Shown in pieces: positions 52,229 to 62,100 of a DNA stretch of 64,000 nucleotides (the stretch's first letter is position 1; each line of letters opens with the position of its first letter). This DNA comes from Bartonella sp. HY328 (GTDB taxonomy: Bacteria; Pseudomonadota; Alphaproteobacteria; Rhizobiales; Rhizobiaceae), in the NCBI RefSeq assembly GCF_025449335.1, contig NZ_CP104883.1:62001-126000 (forward strand), in the 5' to 3' direction. The notes under the pieces were generated by a model. The model did no database searches, was not told the DNA's origin, and worked only from the letters and a program-made list of their open reading frames with translations. The position numbers and the translations under genes are program-made.

Positions 52229-53377
52229 CTAAAACTTATAACCAGGAATAATGAGCGGGTTATCGCTTAATGCTTGTCTATCGGCAGTATCAATCGCAGG
52301 TCGATTTAAAAATGCATCAAAAAGCCCGCGGACATAGGTTTCATCTAAACCATCACCAATAATCACAAGGCGCGTCTCGGGCTTATTATCTGGCCAATTA
52401 TCAAGGCGTTTTGGTGGATGGAACATGCCCTGCACACCATGAATTATCAATGGTTGGTCTGGCCGTTTAATGGTTTGGACAATACCTTTCATCCGCAAAA
52501 TACGCTCGCCTTGCGATGCGCGCATTAAATCCACAAAGGCTTCAATCGCAGCATAATCAACGGGTTGATTATGGGTAAGGCTAAATGAGCGAATTTTATC
52601 GCTATGGCGGTTTACATCATCATGATGATGGCTGTGGTCATGGTGATGATGGTTGTGATGATGCTCATCGTGGTTATGGGCATCATTATGATGGTCAAGG
52701 CGTTCCTCATCGGCAAGCCAGCGTTTGACATCAGCAGTTTTATTATCAATATCATAAATACCGGCGCGGAATAAATCGCCAATATGGTGTTCTATATCGC
52801 TACTTAAGTAAATCTCAGCACGCGGATTAATGGCTGTAATTTTGCTTTTTAAATCGGCTAAATGAGCCTTTCCTTCAACCATATCTGCTTTGGTAATAAT
52901 GACTCGATCAGCAACGGCTAATTGTTTGACAGCTTCTTGGTAGGTTTCCAAAGTTTTAATGCCATTTACCGCATCCAGAGTGGTAATAACACCATCGAGC
53001 TGTAACGCTTCAATAATAATCGGATGAGCAAGCAATATTTGTAAAATTGGCGCAGGATCCGCAAGACCCGTTGTTTCAATAATGATGCGAGTTAAATGAT
53101 TGATTTGCCCCATTTGTAATTTGTCAATTAATTCTGCAAGCGTATCAACAAGATCACCACGAATAGTGCAGCATAAACAACCATCAGAAAGCGAAATGAT
53201 CCCTTCATCAGCCTTTTCAACCAAAAGATGATCAATGCCCACTTCACCAAATTCATTAATAATAACAGCGCTATCTTTAAGCAGATTATCGCGCAACAAG
53301 GTGTTTAAAAGGGTAGTTTTACCAGATCCTAGAAAACCAGTTAAGATGGTTACAGGAATATTGCGTTTTAATTGCAT
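52229..53377 (-). CDS. COG0523 (CobW/ZigA-type) metal-chaperone GTPase
   Basis: A 382-residue G3E-family GTPase. Walker A is GFLGSGKTT (14-22), the metal-binding motif GCLCC is at 66-70, and a histidine-rich segment of about 30 residues (around 243-273) precedes the C-terminal CobW domain. G3E proteins load or traffic zinc, cobalt or iron. The neighbouring ZntA-type exporter and MerR regulator favour zinc. No Zur box was recognised upstream. It is downstream of zntA on the same strand, with a gap of 252 bases. Confidence 0.9.
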   Translation of the reverse strand: MQLKRNIPVTILTGFLGSGKTTLLNTLLRDNLLKDSAVIINEFGEVGIDHLLVEKADEGIISLSDGCLCCTIRGDLVDTLAELIDKLQMGQINHLTRIIIETTGLADPAPILQILLAHPIIIEALQLDGVITTLDAVNGIKTLETYQEAVKQLAVADRVIITKADMVEGKAHLADLKSKITAINPRAEIYLSSDIEHHIGDLFRAGIYDIDNKTADVKRWLADEERLDHHNDAHNHDEHHHNHHHHDHSHHHDDVNRHSDKIRSFSLTHNQPVDYAAIEAFVDLMRASQGERILRMKGIVQTIKRPDQPLIIHGVQGMFHPPKRLDNWPDNKPETRLVIIGDGLDETYVRGLFDAFLNRPAIDTADRQALSDNPLIIPGYKF

Positions 53378-53568
53378 GGGGCTATCCTTTTAAACGGCGA
53401 CAGTTTTTTGGGTGGTTGAACTTAGCAGATTTTTAAAAAACCGCAAATCTAAGCTTAAAGCTTTTTAACGCTAAACCAAGTAGCTATTCGCATTTTAAAA
53501 TACAAACAAAAACCTATAATACTACAAGTTCCAGAATGAATCCTAAGGGCAGTAAGTTGCTTTAGGAT

Positions 53569-53610
53569 AATTATGGGCATTATTTTAACAATCATTGCCC
53601 ATAATTTTTA
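53569..53610. terminator. hairpin between zntA and the COG0523 gene
   Basis: An 11-bp stem (AATTATGGGCA with TGCCCATAATT) and a 16-base loop. The T-run is on the plus-strand side, so for zntA, read on the minus strand, it is at best a weak terminator. Confidence 0.4.
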
Positions 53611-53629
53611 ACCCAAGAGCTAAACTACC

Positions 53630-55942
53630 TTAATCCCTTTTCCAAGCTAAGAGCCGCAAAGCATTTAAAGTTACAAGCAAGGTTGCACCCGTATCAGCAA
53701 AAATGGCTAACCATAAATCGGTAAACCAAAATAAAGTAGCAAGCAAAAATATAATTTTTAAGCCCAGCGCAATGGCAACATTTTGGTGAATATTACGCAT
53801 CGTGGCTTTTGCCATTTTTATTAAGGTTACAACATCGCTAACACGATTACGCAAAATGGCAGCGTCTGCCGTTTCAAGTGCAACATCAGTACCAGACCCC
53901 ATGGCAATGCCAGTATTTGCCAAGGCAAGCGCTGGTGCATCATTAATGCCATCGCCCACCATTGCGGTTAAGCCTTTGGTTTTTAACTCGGCAATAATTT
54001 TTGATTTCGTTTCCGGTAGCAATTCGCTATAGGCTTCTATGCCAAGCTCTTGGCTAATAGCATTTGCTGTGCGGCTATTGTCACCCGTTAGCATAAGTGG
54101 CTTTATGTTAAGCTTTTTTAAGGCGGCCATTGCCGACTTTGCGTCTATTCTTGGTTCATCACGTATTGCAATAATGCCAATGACTGCACTTTGTTCTATA
54201 AGTACGATTGTTGTATTGCCATTTTCTTCTAACTTGGTAATTTCCGCCTCAATCAATGGCGTTAAGGCAGCATAATCTTTGGCAAAGCGTGGCGCACCAA
54301 GAAACAGTGTTTTGTCATTATAATTGGCAATTAGGCCCTTGCCTTGCAACGTACTAATATTGCTTAAATCATATGGCTTGATATCATGCTCTGCTGCATA
54401 AGTGATAATAGCTTGAGCAAGCGGGTGGCTAGATATGCTTTCCATGGCACTGGCAATACTAACGATATGGCCAGCGTTTTCATAAAGCGCATTATTATTG
54501 ACTGCAAATACTTTGCTAACGATTGGCGTGCCATTGGTGAGCGTACCAGTTTTATCAAAGGCAATAATGCTTGTTTTAGCAAGCGTTTCTAAAACTTGCC
54601 CACCTTTAATTAATAATCCACGTTTGGTACCGCTTGCTAAAGCCGATGCAATGGAAGCTGGAACCGAAATAACCAAAGCGCATGGGCAACCAATCAACAA
54701 TAAAGCAAGGGCTTTATAAATCCATGTTTGCCAATCACCATCAAACACTAGCGGTGGTATTAATGCAGTAAGCAAAGAGATGCCAACAATAATCGGCATA
54801 TAATAGCGGGCAAAATTGTCAATAAAGCGCTCGGTTGGAGCTTTCGCTTCTTGGGCACTTTCAACCAGTTCAATAATGCGGGCAATGGTATTATCGCTCG
54901 CATTTTTTAACACTTTGATTTTTAAGGCATCACCAAGATTAATTGAACCAGCAAAAACACTATCGCCTTGCTCTTTTACCTTTGGCATTGATTCACCGGT
55001 TATCGGTGCTTCATTTACACTTGATATACCATCAAGAACCACGCCATCGGCAGCAATCCTATCACCAGTGCGGGCAATAATAATATCGTTAATTTTCAAA
55101 GCATCAACCGATGTTTCGATAAGCCTTTCTTTTGTTTCAATAAAAGCAGTTTTAGGGGCAAGGTCATGCAATGCTTTGATGCCCGCGCGGGCACGCCCTG
55201 CCGCAACCCCTTCTAATAATTCGCCAATCAAGAAAAGTACAATAACAATGGCGGCTTCCTCCGCAGCATTGATAAAAACTGCACCTATAGCGGCAATGGT
55301 AATCAGCATTTCAATTGTAAAAAAACTACCCGTGCGCATGGCGGCAAAGGCGCGGCTGGCAACAGGATAAAGGGCAATTAAACTAGCGGCGGTGAAAGCA
55401 GGCGCACTCCATTGCGGTTTTAAAAAGCTAATAATATAGGCAAGAATAACAAGGCTAAACGCTGAAAAAGCCATGCGTGCTTTGGCAGTTTGCCACCAAA
55501 CAACGTCATCTGTTATATTGTGTGGCTTTTGCTCGTTTAAAAGCTTAGCACTATAACCAAGGCTAGCAATTGTCTTTTCAATTTGTTGTGGTGTAGCTTT
55601 GCTTTCATCTATTTGTAAAGATAAGGTTTCGCGCATTAATGATACGCGTATATTATCCACCCCTTGCATATTTTTCATTGCATTAGTGATTTTTACTGTA
55701 CAGGCAGCGCAATCCATGCCTTTAATTGCCCAAACCATGTCGCCTTGTTGGGGGATATTTTCGTCACTTTCAATAAGTTCGCTTTTCTGGTCATGGTGAT
55801 GATCGTGATCATGGTTATGCCCGTGATCGTGATCATGGTGGCAATCGTGCTCATGGTTGTGATCGTGCCCGTGATCGCGCTTAAGGCTATGTTTGTCATC
55901 CTCTACATTTTGCCTTTTTTGCGTAAATTCACTGTTTGACAT
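53630..55942 (-). CDS. zntA: P1B-type zinc/cadmium/lead-exporting ATPase
   Basis: A 770-residue heavy-metal ATPase. A histidine-rich N-terminus (about 24-50) precedes an HMA domain with GMDCAACT (Cys78, Cys81). The membrane metal site is Cys-Pro-Cys at 419-421 (IGCPCALVISVPA). The phosphorylated Asp463 is in FDKTGTLTNG, and VGDGINDAPALA is the hinge motif. The CPC motif with this HMA form places it with ZntA-type exporters of Zn(II), Cd(II) and Pb(II). The promoter upstream is of MerR type (see 56007-56037). Confidence 0.94.
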   Translation of the reverse strand: MSNSEFTQKRQNVEDDKHSLKRDHGHDHNHEHDCHHDHDHGHNHDHDHHHDQKSELIESDENIPQQGDMVWAIKGMDCAACTVKITNAMKNMQGVDNIRVSLMRETLSLQIDESKATPQQIEKTIASLGYSAKLLNEQKPHNITDDVVWWQTAKARMAFSAFSLVILAYIISFLKPQWSAPAFTAASLIALYPVASRAFAAMRTGSFFTIEMLITIAAIGAVFINAAEEAAIVIVLFLIGELLEGVAAGRARAGIKALHDLAPKTAFIETKERLIETSVDALKINDIIIARTGDRIAADGVVLDGISSVNEAPITGESMPKVKEQGDSVFAGSINLGDALKIKVLKNASDNTIARIIELVESAQEAKAPTERFIDNFARYYMPIIVGISLLTALIPPLVFDGDWQTWIYKALALLLIGCPCALVISVPASIASALASGTKRGLLIKGGQVLETLAKTSIIAFDKTGTLTNGTPIVSKVFAVNNNALYENAGHIVSIASAMESISSHPLAQAIITYAAEHDIKPYDLSNISTLQGKGLIANYNDKTLFLGAPRFAKDYAALTPLIEAEITKLEENGNTTIVLIEQSAVIGIIAIRDEPRIDAKSAMAALKKLNIKPLMLTGDNSRTANAISQELGIEAYSELLPETKSKIIAELKTKGLTAMVGDGINDAPALALANTGIAMGSGTDVALETADAAILRNRVSDVVTLIKMAKATMRNIHQNVAIALGLKIIFLLATLFWFTDLWLAIFADTGATLLVTLNALRLLAWKRD

Positions 55943-56006
55943 GGTATAAGCTCCAATTTTAGCCTTTCATTCCAACTAAAGGCTGGTATTTTATTCCTGT
56001 CTTTCT

Positions 56007-56037
56007 TATGTAATCCCTGTAGTAACTACAGGTTCAA
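56007..56037 (-). promoter_or_regulatory. MerR-type promoter and operator of zntA
   Basis: On the minus strand TTGAAC (-35, 56032-56037) and TACATA (-10, 56007-56012) are separated by 19 bases. The spacer is almost entirely filled by the dyad CCTGTAGTTACTACAGG (56016-56032). A 19-bp spacer with a central dyad is the hallmark of promoters that MerR-family proteins activate by untwisting DNA. It lies between the divergent zntA and merR-type genes. Confidence 0.88.
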
Positions 56038-56045
56038 GAGGAAAA

Positions 56046-56480
56046 ATGACCATGCGGCAAAATTCTATAGGCGAATTGGCAAAACGCACTGGCTGCAACA
56101 TTGAAACCATTCGCTATTATGAAAAAATTGGTCTTTTGGACGAAGCTGAACGCACCAGCGGCAACCAACGGCGCTATGACGAAAAGCACTATAATCGGCT
56201 GCTTTTCATCCTTCATGCACGTGAGCTTGGCTTTTCGATAGAGGCGATAAGGCAATTGATTAAATTGTCAAAACATCCAGAGCAACCCTGCGGCGAAGCC
56301 GATCATATTGCTATGACCCAATTGCAAGCAGTGCGCCAACGCATTGAACGGTTAAAACTATTGGAAAAAGAATTATTGCGCATGACCGAAAAATGTGAAA
56401 ACCACACCATTCACGATTGCCGCGTTATTGAAACCCTTGCCGCTTGTGGTGATTGCTTTGGCGACCATCACCGAAAATGA
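56046..56480 (+). CDS. MerR-family heavy-metal-responsive regulator
   Basis: A 144-residue regulator of the ZntR/CadR/PbrR group. The winged helix is SIGELAKRTGCNIETIRYYE, then the dimerisation helix. Candidate metal-binding cysteines are Cys82 (EQPCGEADH), Cys117 and Cys125 (CENHTIHDC), plus Cys134 and Cys137 near the C-terminus. The pattern fits divalent metals (Zn, Cd, Pb) rather than Cu(I). It is divergent from zntA, whose promoter carries the matching operator. Confidence 0.92.
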   Translation: MTMRQNSIGELAKRTGCNIETIRYYEKIGLLDEAERTSGNQRRYDEKHYNRLLFILHARELGFSIEAIRQLIKLSKHPEQPCGEADHIAMTQLQAVRQRIERLKLLEKELLRMTEKCENHTIHDCRVIETLAACGDCFGDHHRK

Positions 56481-56590
56481 AAACGCCAATAAAATATATA
56501 AGGCATTTTATTGTAACGGGTTGTGAAGAACTTCAATAGTAATTATACTTGTATTTATATAGTTTTGCGCTATTTTACGTTTTTTATAAT

Positions 56591-56609
56591 ATAATAGGTT
56601 CTAACCCTA
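56591..56609. repeat. solo end similar to the MITE terminal repeat
   Basis: ATAATAGGTTCTAACCCTA matches the right end of the element at 51947-52215 (TTAATAGGTCCTGACCCTA) at 16 of 19 positions. No partner repeat was found nearby, so it is either a remnant or a chance match. Confidence 0.5.
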
Positions 56610-56642
56610 AAGCAGCTATAAAAATAGCCCGGTTGTTGTCCT

Positions 56643-56656
56643 ACTGGTACTTGCAA
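56643..56656. repeat. isolated copy of the 14-bp unit found in tandem at 28166-28219
   Basis: ACTGGTACTTGCAA is identical to 28201-28214. It lies 18 bases before the xthA start, where the adjoining AAGGA could contribute to the ribosome binding site. Confidence 0.7.
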
Positions 56657-56673
56657 GGAACGTTTTAAATCCC

Positions 56674-57477
56674 ATGACTCTATCAATCACCACTTGGAAT
56701 ATTAATTCGGTGCGATTGCGCGAAAATATCGTGCTTGATTTTTTAAACCAAGAAAAACCTGATATTTTATGCTTACAGGAAACAAAATGTCCTGATGATG
56801 CCTTTCCATCTAAAAACTTTAGGGCTGCCGGTTATGAACATATGGCGATTAGCGGCCAAAAAGGCTATCATGGCGTTGCAATCCTATCACGCTTACCATT
56901 GAGTAATATGAAAACAAGGCTTTTCTGTACTATTGATGATAGACGTTATGTGTCAGTGGTTTTTGAGACGGGCAGTAAAAAAATTCGTTTGCATAATTTT
57001 TATGTTCCTGCTGGTGGTGATGAGCCTGATCCGGAAATTAACCCCAAATTTGCTCATAAGCTTGCTTTTTTAGAAGAAATGCTGGCAATCCGCGCGGATG
57101 AAAATGATGGCATATCTTCCATTTTGGTTGGTGATTTGAATATTGCACCCCTTGAAAACGATGTTTGGTCGCATAAGCAATTGTTAAAAATTGTTAGCCA
57201 TACACCGATTGAGGTTGAAGGGCTAAATAAAGTCCTTCATCAAGGTGCATGGGTTGATTTAATGCGTGAAATTATTCCACCTGAAGATAAGCTTTACACT
57301 TGGTGGAGTTATCGCGCAAAAGATTGGCAGGCTGCTAATCGTGGTCGCCGTCTTGATCATATCTGGGGATCAAAAGATTTGGTTAGTCATTTAAAGGCTA
57401 TCGATATAAAAATAGAAGCACGCGGCTGGGAAAAGCCATCCGACCATGTGCCCGTGACGGCACGTTTTGACATTTAG
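56674..57477 (+). CDS. xthA: exodeoxyribonuclease III
   Basis: A 267-residue AP endonuclease/3'-5' exonuclease for base-excision repair. Catalytic motifs: TTWNINSVRLR (Asn10), LCLQETKCP (Glu36), LVGDLNIAP, RRLDHIWGS and PSDHVPVTARF. No other repair gene is adjacent. A terminator follows. Confidence 0.94.
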   Translation: MTLSITTWNINSVRLRENIVLDFLNQEKPDILCLQETKCPDDAFPSKNFRAAGYEHMAISGQKGYHGVAILSRLPLSNMKTRLFCTIDDRRYVSVVFETGSKKIRLHNFYVPAGGDEPDPEINPKFAHKLAFLEEMLAIRADENDGISSILVGDLNIAPLENDVWSHKQLLKIVSHTPIEVEGLNKVLHQGAWVDLMREIIPPEDKLYTWWSYRAKDWQAANRGRRLDHIWGSKDLVSHLKAIDIKIEARGWEKPSDHVPVTARFDI

Positions 57478-57503
57478 CATTTATTGCACTTTGATTTATA
57501 AAT

Positions 57504-57533
57504 AGGGCCGCTCAACCGGCCCTTTATTTTTTC
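57504..57533 (+). terminator. rho-independent terminator after xthA
   Basis: A 7-bp GC-rich stem (AGGGCCG with CGGCCCT), loop CTCAAC, then TTATTTTTT. Confidence 0.82.
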
Positions 57534-57552
57534 TAAAAAAATGCCTTTGCCA

Positions 57553-57654
57553 TTAGAGTGCTTTTCGATCTGACTGGATCAGATCGGCGCTCTAATCCTT
57601 TGTTTACACCGCGTTTTTTGTCCGAAAACCGCTTCACACTTTTCGGAAAACGCT
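57553..57654. repeat. dispersed mosaic repeat, copy 2 (inverted relative to copy 1)
   Basis: The reverse complement reads GAAGCGGTTTTCGGAC, GCGGTGTAAACAAAGG and a terminal hairpin, closely matching 30351-30449. The hairpin end (TTAGAG...CTCTAA) has a TTTT insertion relative to copy 1. It lies between convergent xthA and the transglycosylase gene. Confidence 0.85.
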
Positions 57655-57715
57655 AAAATAATTATAGTCAAAAATCTACAATCGACATTTAGCTTAAGAT
57701 CATTGTTGTTGGCGA

Positions 57716-59002
57716 TTAGCGTCGTCTTAAAATACTTAAAACCTCACGGCTGGGGTGGCCATCCGCTTTTAAGCCATTACGTTTTTGGAAAGCTTGGATT
57801 GCTGTTTTTGAAGCCTCACCAATGCGTCCATCAATCGGGCCATTATAATAACCAAGAATTTTAAGATGGTTTTGCAATTCTTGACGCTCGCTCATGCTGA
57901 TGGGCGTAAAAGGGCGGTTCCAATCACGCACCAAACCACCATAGCCAGCAATTCTATCTGCTAATAAGCCCACGGCAAAAGCATAACGATCAGCTGAATT
58001 ATAGCGTTTAATGACATTAAAATTCTTAGTTACCAAAAATACTGGCCCTTCGCGTCCATCAGGTAATTTAAGAGTTGCTGAATCGTTAGGAAAAGGAAAT
58101 GCAGAGCCATTGGCACGGCGCAAACCAAGACGCTGCCATTCAGCAAGGCGTAATGATCCACTAGGGAATTTGCCCGTAGCTGGTAATATAACTTCATAAC
58201 CCCAAGTTTTGCCACTCTGCCAACCATTTTTGTGGAGCAAATTAGCAGCAGTTCCCAATGCATCAGGAATAGAATTCCAAATATCACGCCTGCCATCGCC
58301 ATCAATATCAACCGCATAATCTAAATAACTGGTAGGAATAAATTGGGTGTGTCCTAAAGCACCAGCCCAAGAACCAGTTAAATGCGAACGGTCAATATCA
58401 CCACTTTGCAAGATTTGCATTGCTGCTATTAATTGCGTACGGCCAAATTTTGCCCGCTTGGGATAGCCATAAGCAAGGGTTGCGAGTGAGCGTATAGCAT
58501 CACGCATAATATCATCGCGCTTTAAGGCGGCGCCATAATTTGATTCCATTGACCAGATAGCCAGCAAAATATAACGGCTAACACCAAAGCGCTGTTCAAT
58601 AACATTGAGAACTTTTGCCCATTGGCGACCATGGGCTTGCCCTTGAGCTATTGCTTCATCTTGAACACGATTATCAAAATAATTCCATGTCGGATCTTTA
58701 AATTCGGGTTGCCATGCTGCCTTTTGCAAAACTTCAGGATCTGGCGCGGTAACGCCGCGAAAAGCAAGATTAAAGGTTTTATCGCTAATACCTGATTGAC
58801 GCGCTGTGGCCCTAAACTGCTCAATCCAGCGCATAAAACCAGCATCAGCAAAAGCCGGAGAAACGCCAAGGAAACTCGCGCCGAAACTTGCACCAAGCAT
58901 GGCAAAAGCTGAACCAATAATTAATTGGCGGCGTGATGCTCCTTTAGCATTAGGTGCATCATGCTGACTTTGTCTAACATTCTTATGCCCAAAATAACTC
59001 AT
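57716..59002 (-). CDS. lytic murein transglycosylase, MltB-like, with peptidoglycan-binding domain
   Basis: A 428-residue periplasmic peptidoglycan-cleaving enzyme. The start at 59002 follows AGGGG. A Tat-like leader (GASRRQLIIGSAFAML) ends near AFA-D. The SLT_2 domain (about 55-345) has the catalytic Glu in AIWSMESNYGAALK and GALGHTQFIPTSYLDYAVD. A C-terminal peptidoglycan-binding domain (about 365-427) has LQNHLKILGYYNGPIDGRIG and TAIQAFQKRNGLKADG. It is a single-gene unit. Confidence 0.93.
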   Translation of the reverse strand: MSYFGHKNVRQSQHDAPNAKGASRRQLIIGSAFAMLGASFGASFLGVSPAFADAGFMRWIEQFRATARQSGISDKTFNLAFRGVTAPDPEVLQKAAWQPEFKDPTWNYFDNRVQDEAIAQGQAHGRQWAKVLNVIEQRFGVSRYILLAIWSMESNYGAALKRDDIMRDAIRSLATLAYGYPKRAKFGRTQLIAAMQILQSGDIDRSHLTGSWAGALGHTQFIPTSYLDYAVDIDGDGRRDIWNSIPDALGTAANLLHKNGWQSGKTWGYEVILPATGKFPSGSLRLAEWQRLGLRRANGSAFPFPNDSATLKLPDGREGPVFLVTKNFNVIKRYNSADRYAFAVGLLADRIAGYGGLVRDWNRPFTPISMSERQELQNHLKILGYYNGPIDGRIGEASKTAIQAFQKRNGLKADGHPSREVLSILRRR

Positions 59003-59199
59003 GATAATCCCCTTTTGCAATGATCAAACCTATCATTTCATAGCAAGAGTTATTAAACCGTTTATAAATATACATTTCTTACTTATCATACAGGATTTAA
59101 TTAATTTTTCAAAAAAACTATAAATTAGATAATCCTTTTAAAGCTATTTAGGCGTTTTTTTCAAAAACTACCATGATCCGCACATAGGCAGAAGGTGCT

Positions 59200-62100
59200 T
59201 TAATGTGCGCTTTGATGATTGTTGGCATGGTGTAATTCTTGATCAAGGCGTGCTTCTTCTTCGGCTTTGGGGCGAATAAAGCGACCAAGCAGCAAATAGG
59301 CAACTGGGGTTACGTAAAGCGTGGCGATGGTAGCTAGCCCAAGTCCACCAACAATAACCCAGCCAAGTGCAATACGCGCCTCAGCACCAGCTCCTGATGC
59401 CAAAACTAGCGGCACACCGCCAAGAATAGCACATATCATAGTCATCGACACGGGTCGTAAGCGAATATTGGCAGCTTCCTCAATCGCTTGGCGCACATTC
59501 GTACCACGATCACGCAATTGGTCGGCAAATTCAACAATTAAAATACCGTTTTTGGCCATGATACCAACAAGCAAGACTAAACCAATCTGGCTATAAACAT
59601 TAAGACTAACTCCAGAAATCATCATTGCGATAACTGCACAGCCAAGTCCAAGTGGAACGGTTGCCATAACAATAATACCAGAAATAAAGCTTTCAAATTG
59701 TGCTGCCAAAACCAATAAAATAATCACAATCGCAAAGCCAAAAATCAAAATAAGACCAGCCGATGTTTCACCAAGGGTTGCGGCTTCAGCAAGAGGCAAA
59801 ATATAACTACCTGATGGTAACTCATTTTTCGCAATAGCTAAGACATCTTGATAAGCAGTTCCAAGGGCATAGTCCGGAGCAAGATTGGTGGTCAATGTTA
59901 CCGCCCGCATACGTGATTCACGTTGCAACTCTGGTGGTACGGGTCGCTCATCAACACTAGCAATAGCTGAAACTGGCACAAAACGGCTATCGCTGGTTTT
60001 CATATAGATATTTTCAAGATCGCTTGGATCATTAACTGGATGGGTAGAGGATACGATTTTTACATCATAACTACGATCACCCACATAGACCGAGCCAATT
60101 TTGCGCCCGTCCAGCATAGATTGCACGGTTTGTGCCATACCAGAAATATCAATGCCAAGATCGGAGGCGCGGGCGCGATCTATATCAATAAATAATTGTG
60201 GCTGTGTTGCATCAACCGCTAGGCGTGGTTGTAAGAAGTTGGGGTTTTGCTGCATTTTGGCAATAATTGCCTCTGCCGCAGGTTGCAAGGTTGCGTAATC
60301 CTGCCCTAAAATTGCAAATTGCAAACCATTACCCGCACCACGAATGCCAAGGCTGTTGCCTTCACGGGTAAGAACGCGCACCGATGGAAACTTGCGCATG
60401 GCGGTATTAATGTCGCCAATAATTTCCTGTTGACTGCGCGAGCGATCATTCCATGGTGCAAGGGTTAAAATAATAACACCGCGATTGGTCGAACCGCCCG
60501 TACCTGCTACGGAATAGGTGCTAACAATTTCACCATTTTCTCGCAAGGGCGAAAGAATAGCCTCAATTTGCTTGAATTGGTCATTAAGATAATCAACCGA
60601 AATACCCTGTGGTCCTTCAATTGATAGAAAGATAGATGAGCGATCTTCCGATGGCGTAAGCTCTTGCTGCAATGTATTAAAACCTGCCCATGAAAGTCCG
60701 GCAAAAACGATTGAAGCGACAATCACCATTAAAGGTTGGTTTAAACAAAATTTCAGAGTTTTGCGATAAAAACCGCCAATAAAACCACCTATTTTTTGAA
60801 ACAATAATGGCTCGTGATGATCGCTTTCATTGGCCTTATGCTCTTTTAAAAACCGCGATGCTAACATTGGGCAAAGGGTAAGCGAGACGACTGCCGATAA
60901 CAAAATCGCAATAGCTAGCACAAAGCCAAACTCTTTAAATAGACCACCAGCTTGACCTGGCAAAAACGAAATTGGAATGAATACCGCAGCAAGGGTAAGA
61001 GTGGTTGCGACAACGGCAAAAAACACTTCATTAGTACCCAAAACTGAAGCCGCACGTGGACCGATGCCCATATTACGGCGGCGAACAATATTTTCTAACA
61101 CCACAATCGCATCATCAACCACAAGCCCCGTTGCCAGTACCAGTGCCAGCAAGGTTAAAATATTGATGGAAAAACCGACTAAATAAATAGCGGCAATAGT
61201 ACCGATAAGTGCAACGGGAATTGATAAGGCTGGAATAAGCGTTGCCCGAACATCCCAAAGAAATAAGAAAATAACCACGATGACGCCAAGAATGGCAACG
61301 ATCAAGGCAATTTCAACCTCATGAATTGCGCCTTTGATGAAATTGGCATCATCACTGGTGATGCGCACTTCAACGCCATCAGGCAAGGTTTTGTTGAGCT
61401 CTGCAACTGCCTGCGTAATGCCCTTAGAAATATCAAAAGTATTAGATTGCGCTTGCCGGATAATACCAAGCCCAACGGCAGAACGACCATTGGCATTCAC
61501 AATTGACGTTTCAACATCAGGCCCTAAGGTAACATTGGCAACATCGCCAATGCGAATTTTGGGGGTAATATAAACATTTTCAAAAGCTTGCGGCGTTGAA
61601 AGATTAGCCGTTGCACGCACCACCAAGGATTGGTCAGAACTGCGCAATGATCCAGCTGGAGCGTCAAGCGCCATATCTGACAAGGTTGTGGTAATATTAC
61701 CAACCGTCAAACCGTAACTGGCAAGGCGTGCCTGATCAATATCAATGCGGAAAATCTTATCCCGATCACCAAACATTTGCACATCGGCAACGCCAGCAAC
61801 AGCAGAAAGCGTATCAGCAATCTGATCGTCGGCAAGAACGGTTAAATCATCAACGCTCATTCTATCAGACATCACAGCAAGGCGCATTACTGCATCGGCA
61901 TTGGAATCCGCCTTAATGATGCGTGATGCGTCCGCGGCTTCCGGCAGATCATTGGTAACGCGCGAAATGGCATCACGAATATCCGCTGCTGCTACATTAA
62001 GATCAACACCATCATTAAATTCTACCGTCACGCGACTGCGCGCAAAGGATGAACGCGATGAAATGGTCTTAACGCCTGTAACGCGCGCCACAGCATCTTC

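Noticed and set aside
54816..55370. A 184-codon open frame on the plus strand
   Set aside because: It lies entirely antisense inside zntA, in the frame opposite a well-conserved protein, with no ribosome binding site or recognisable domain.
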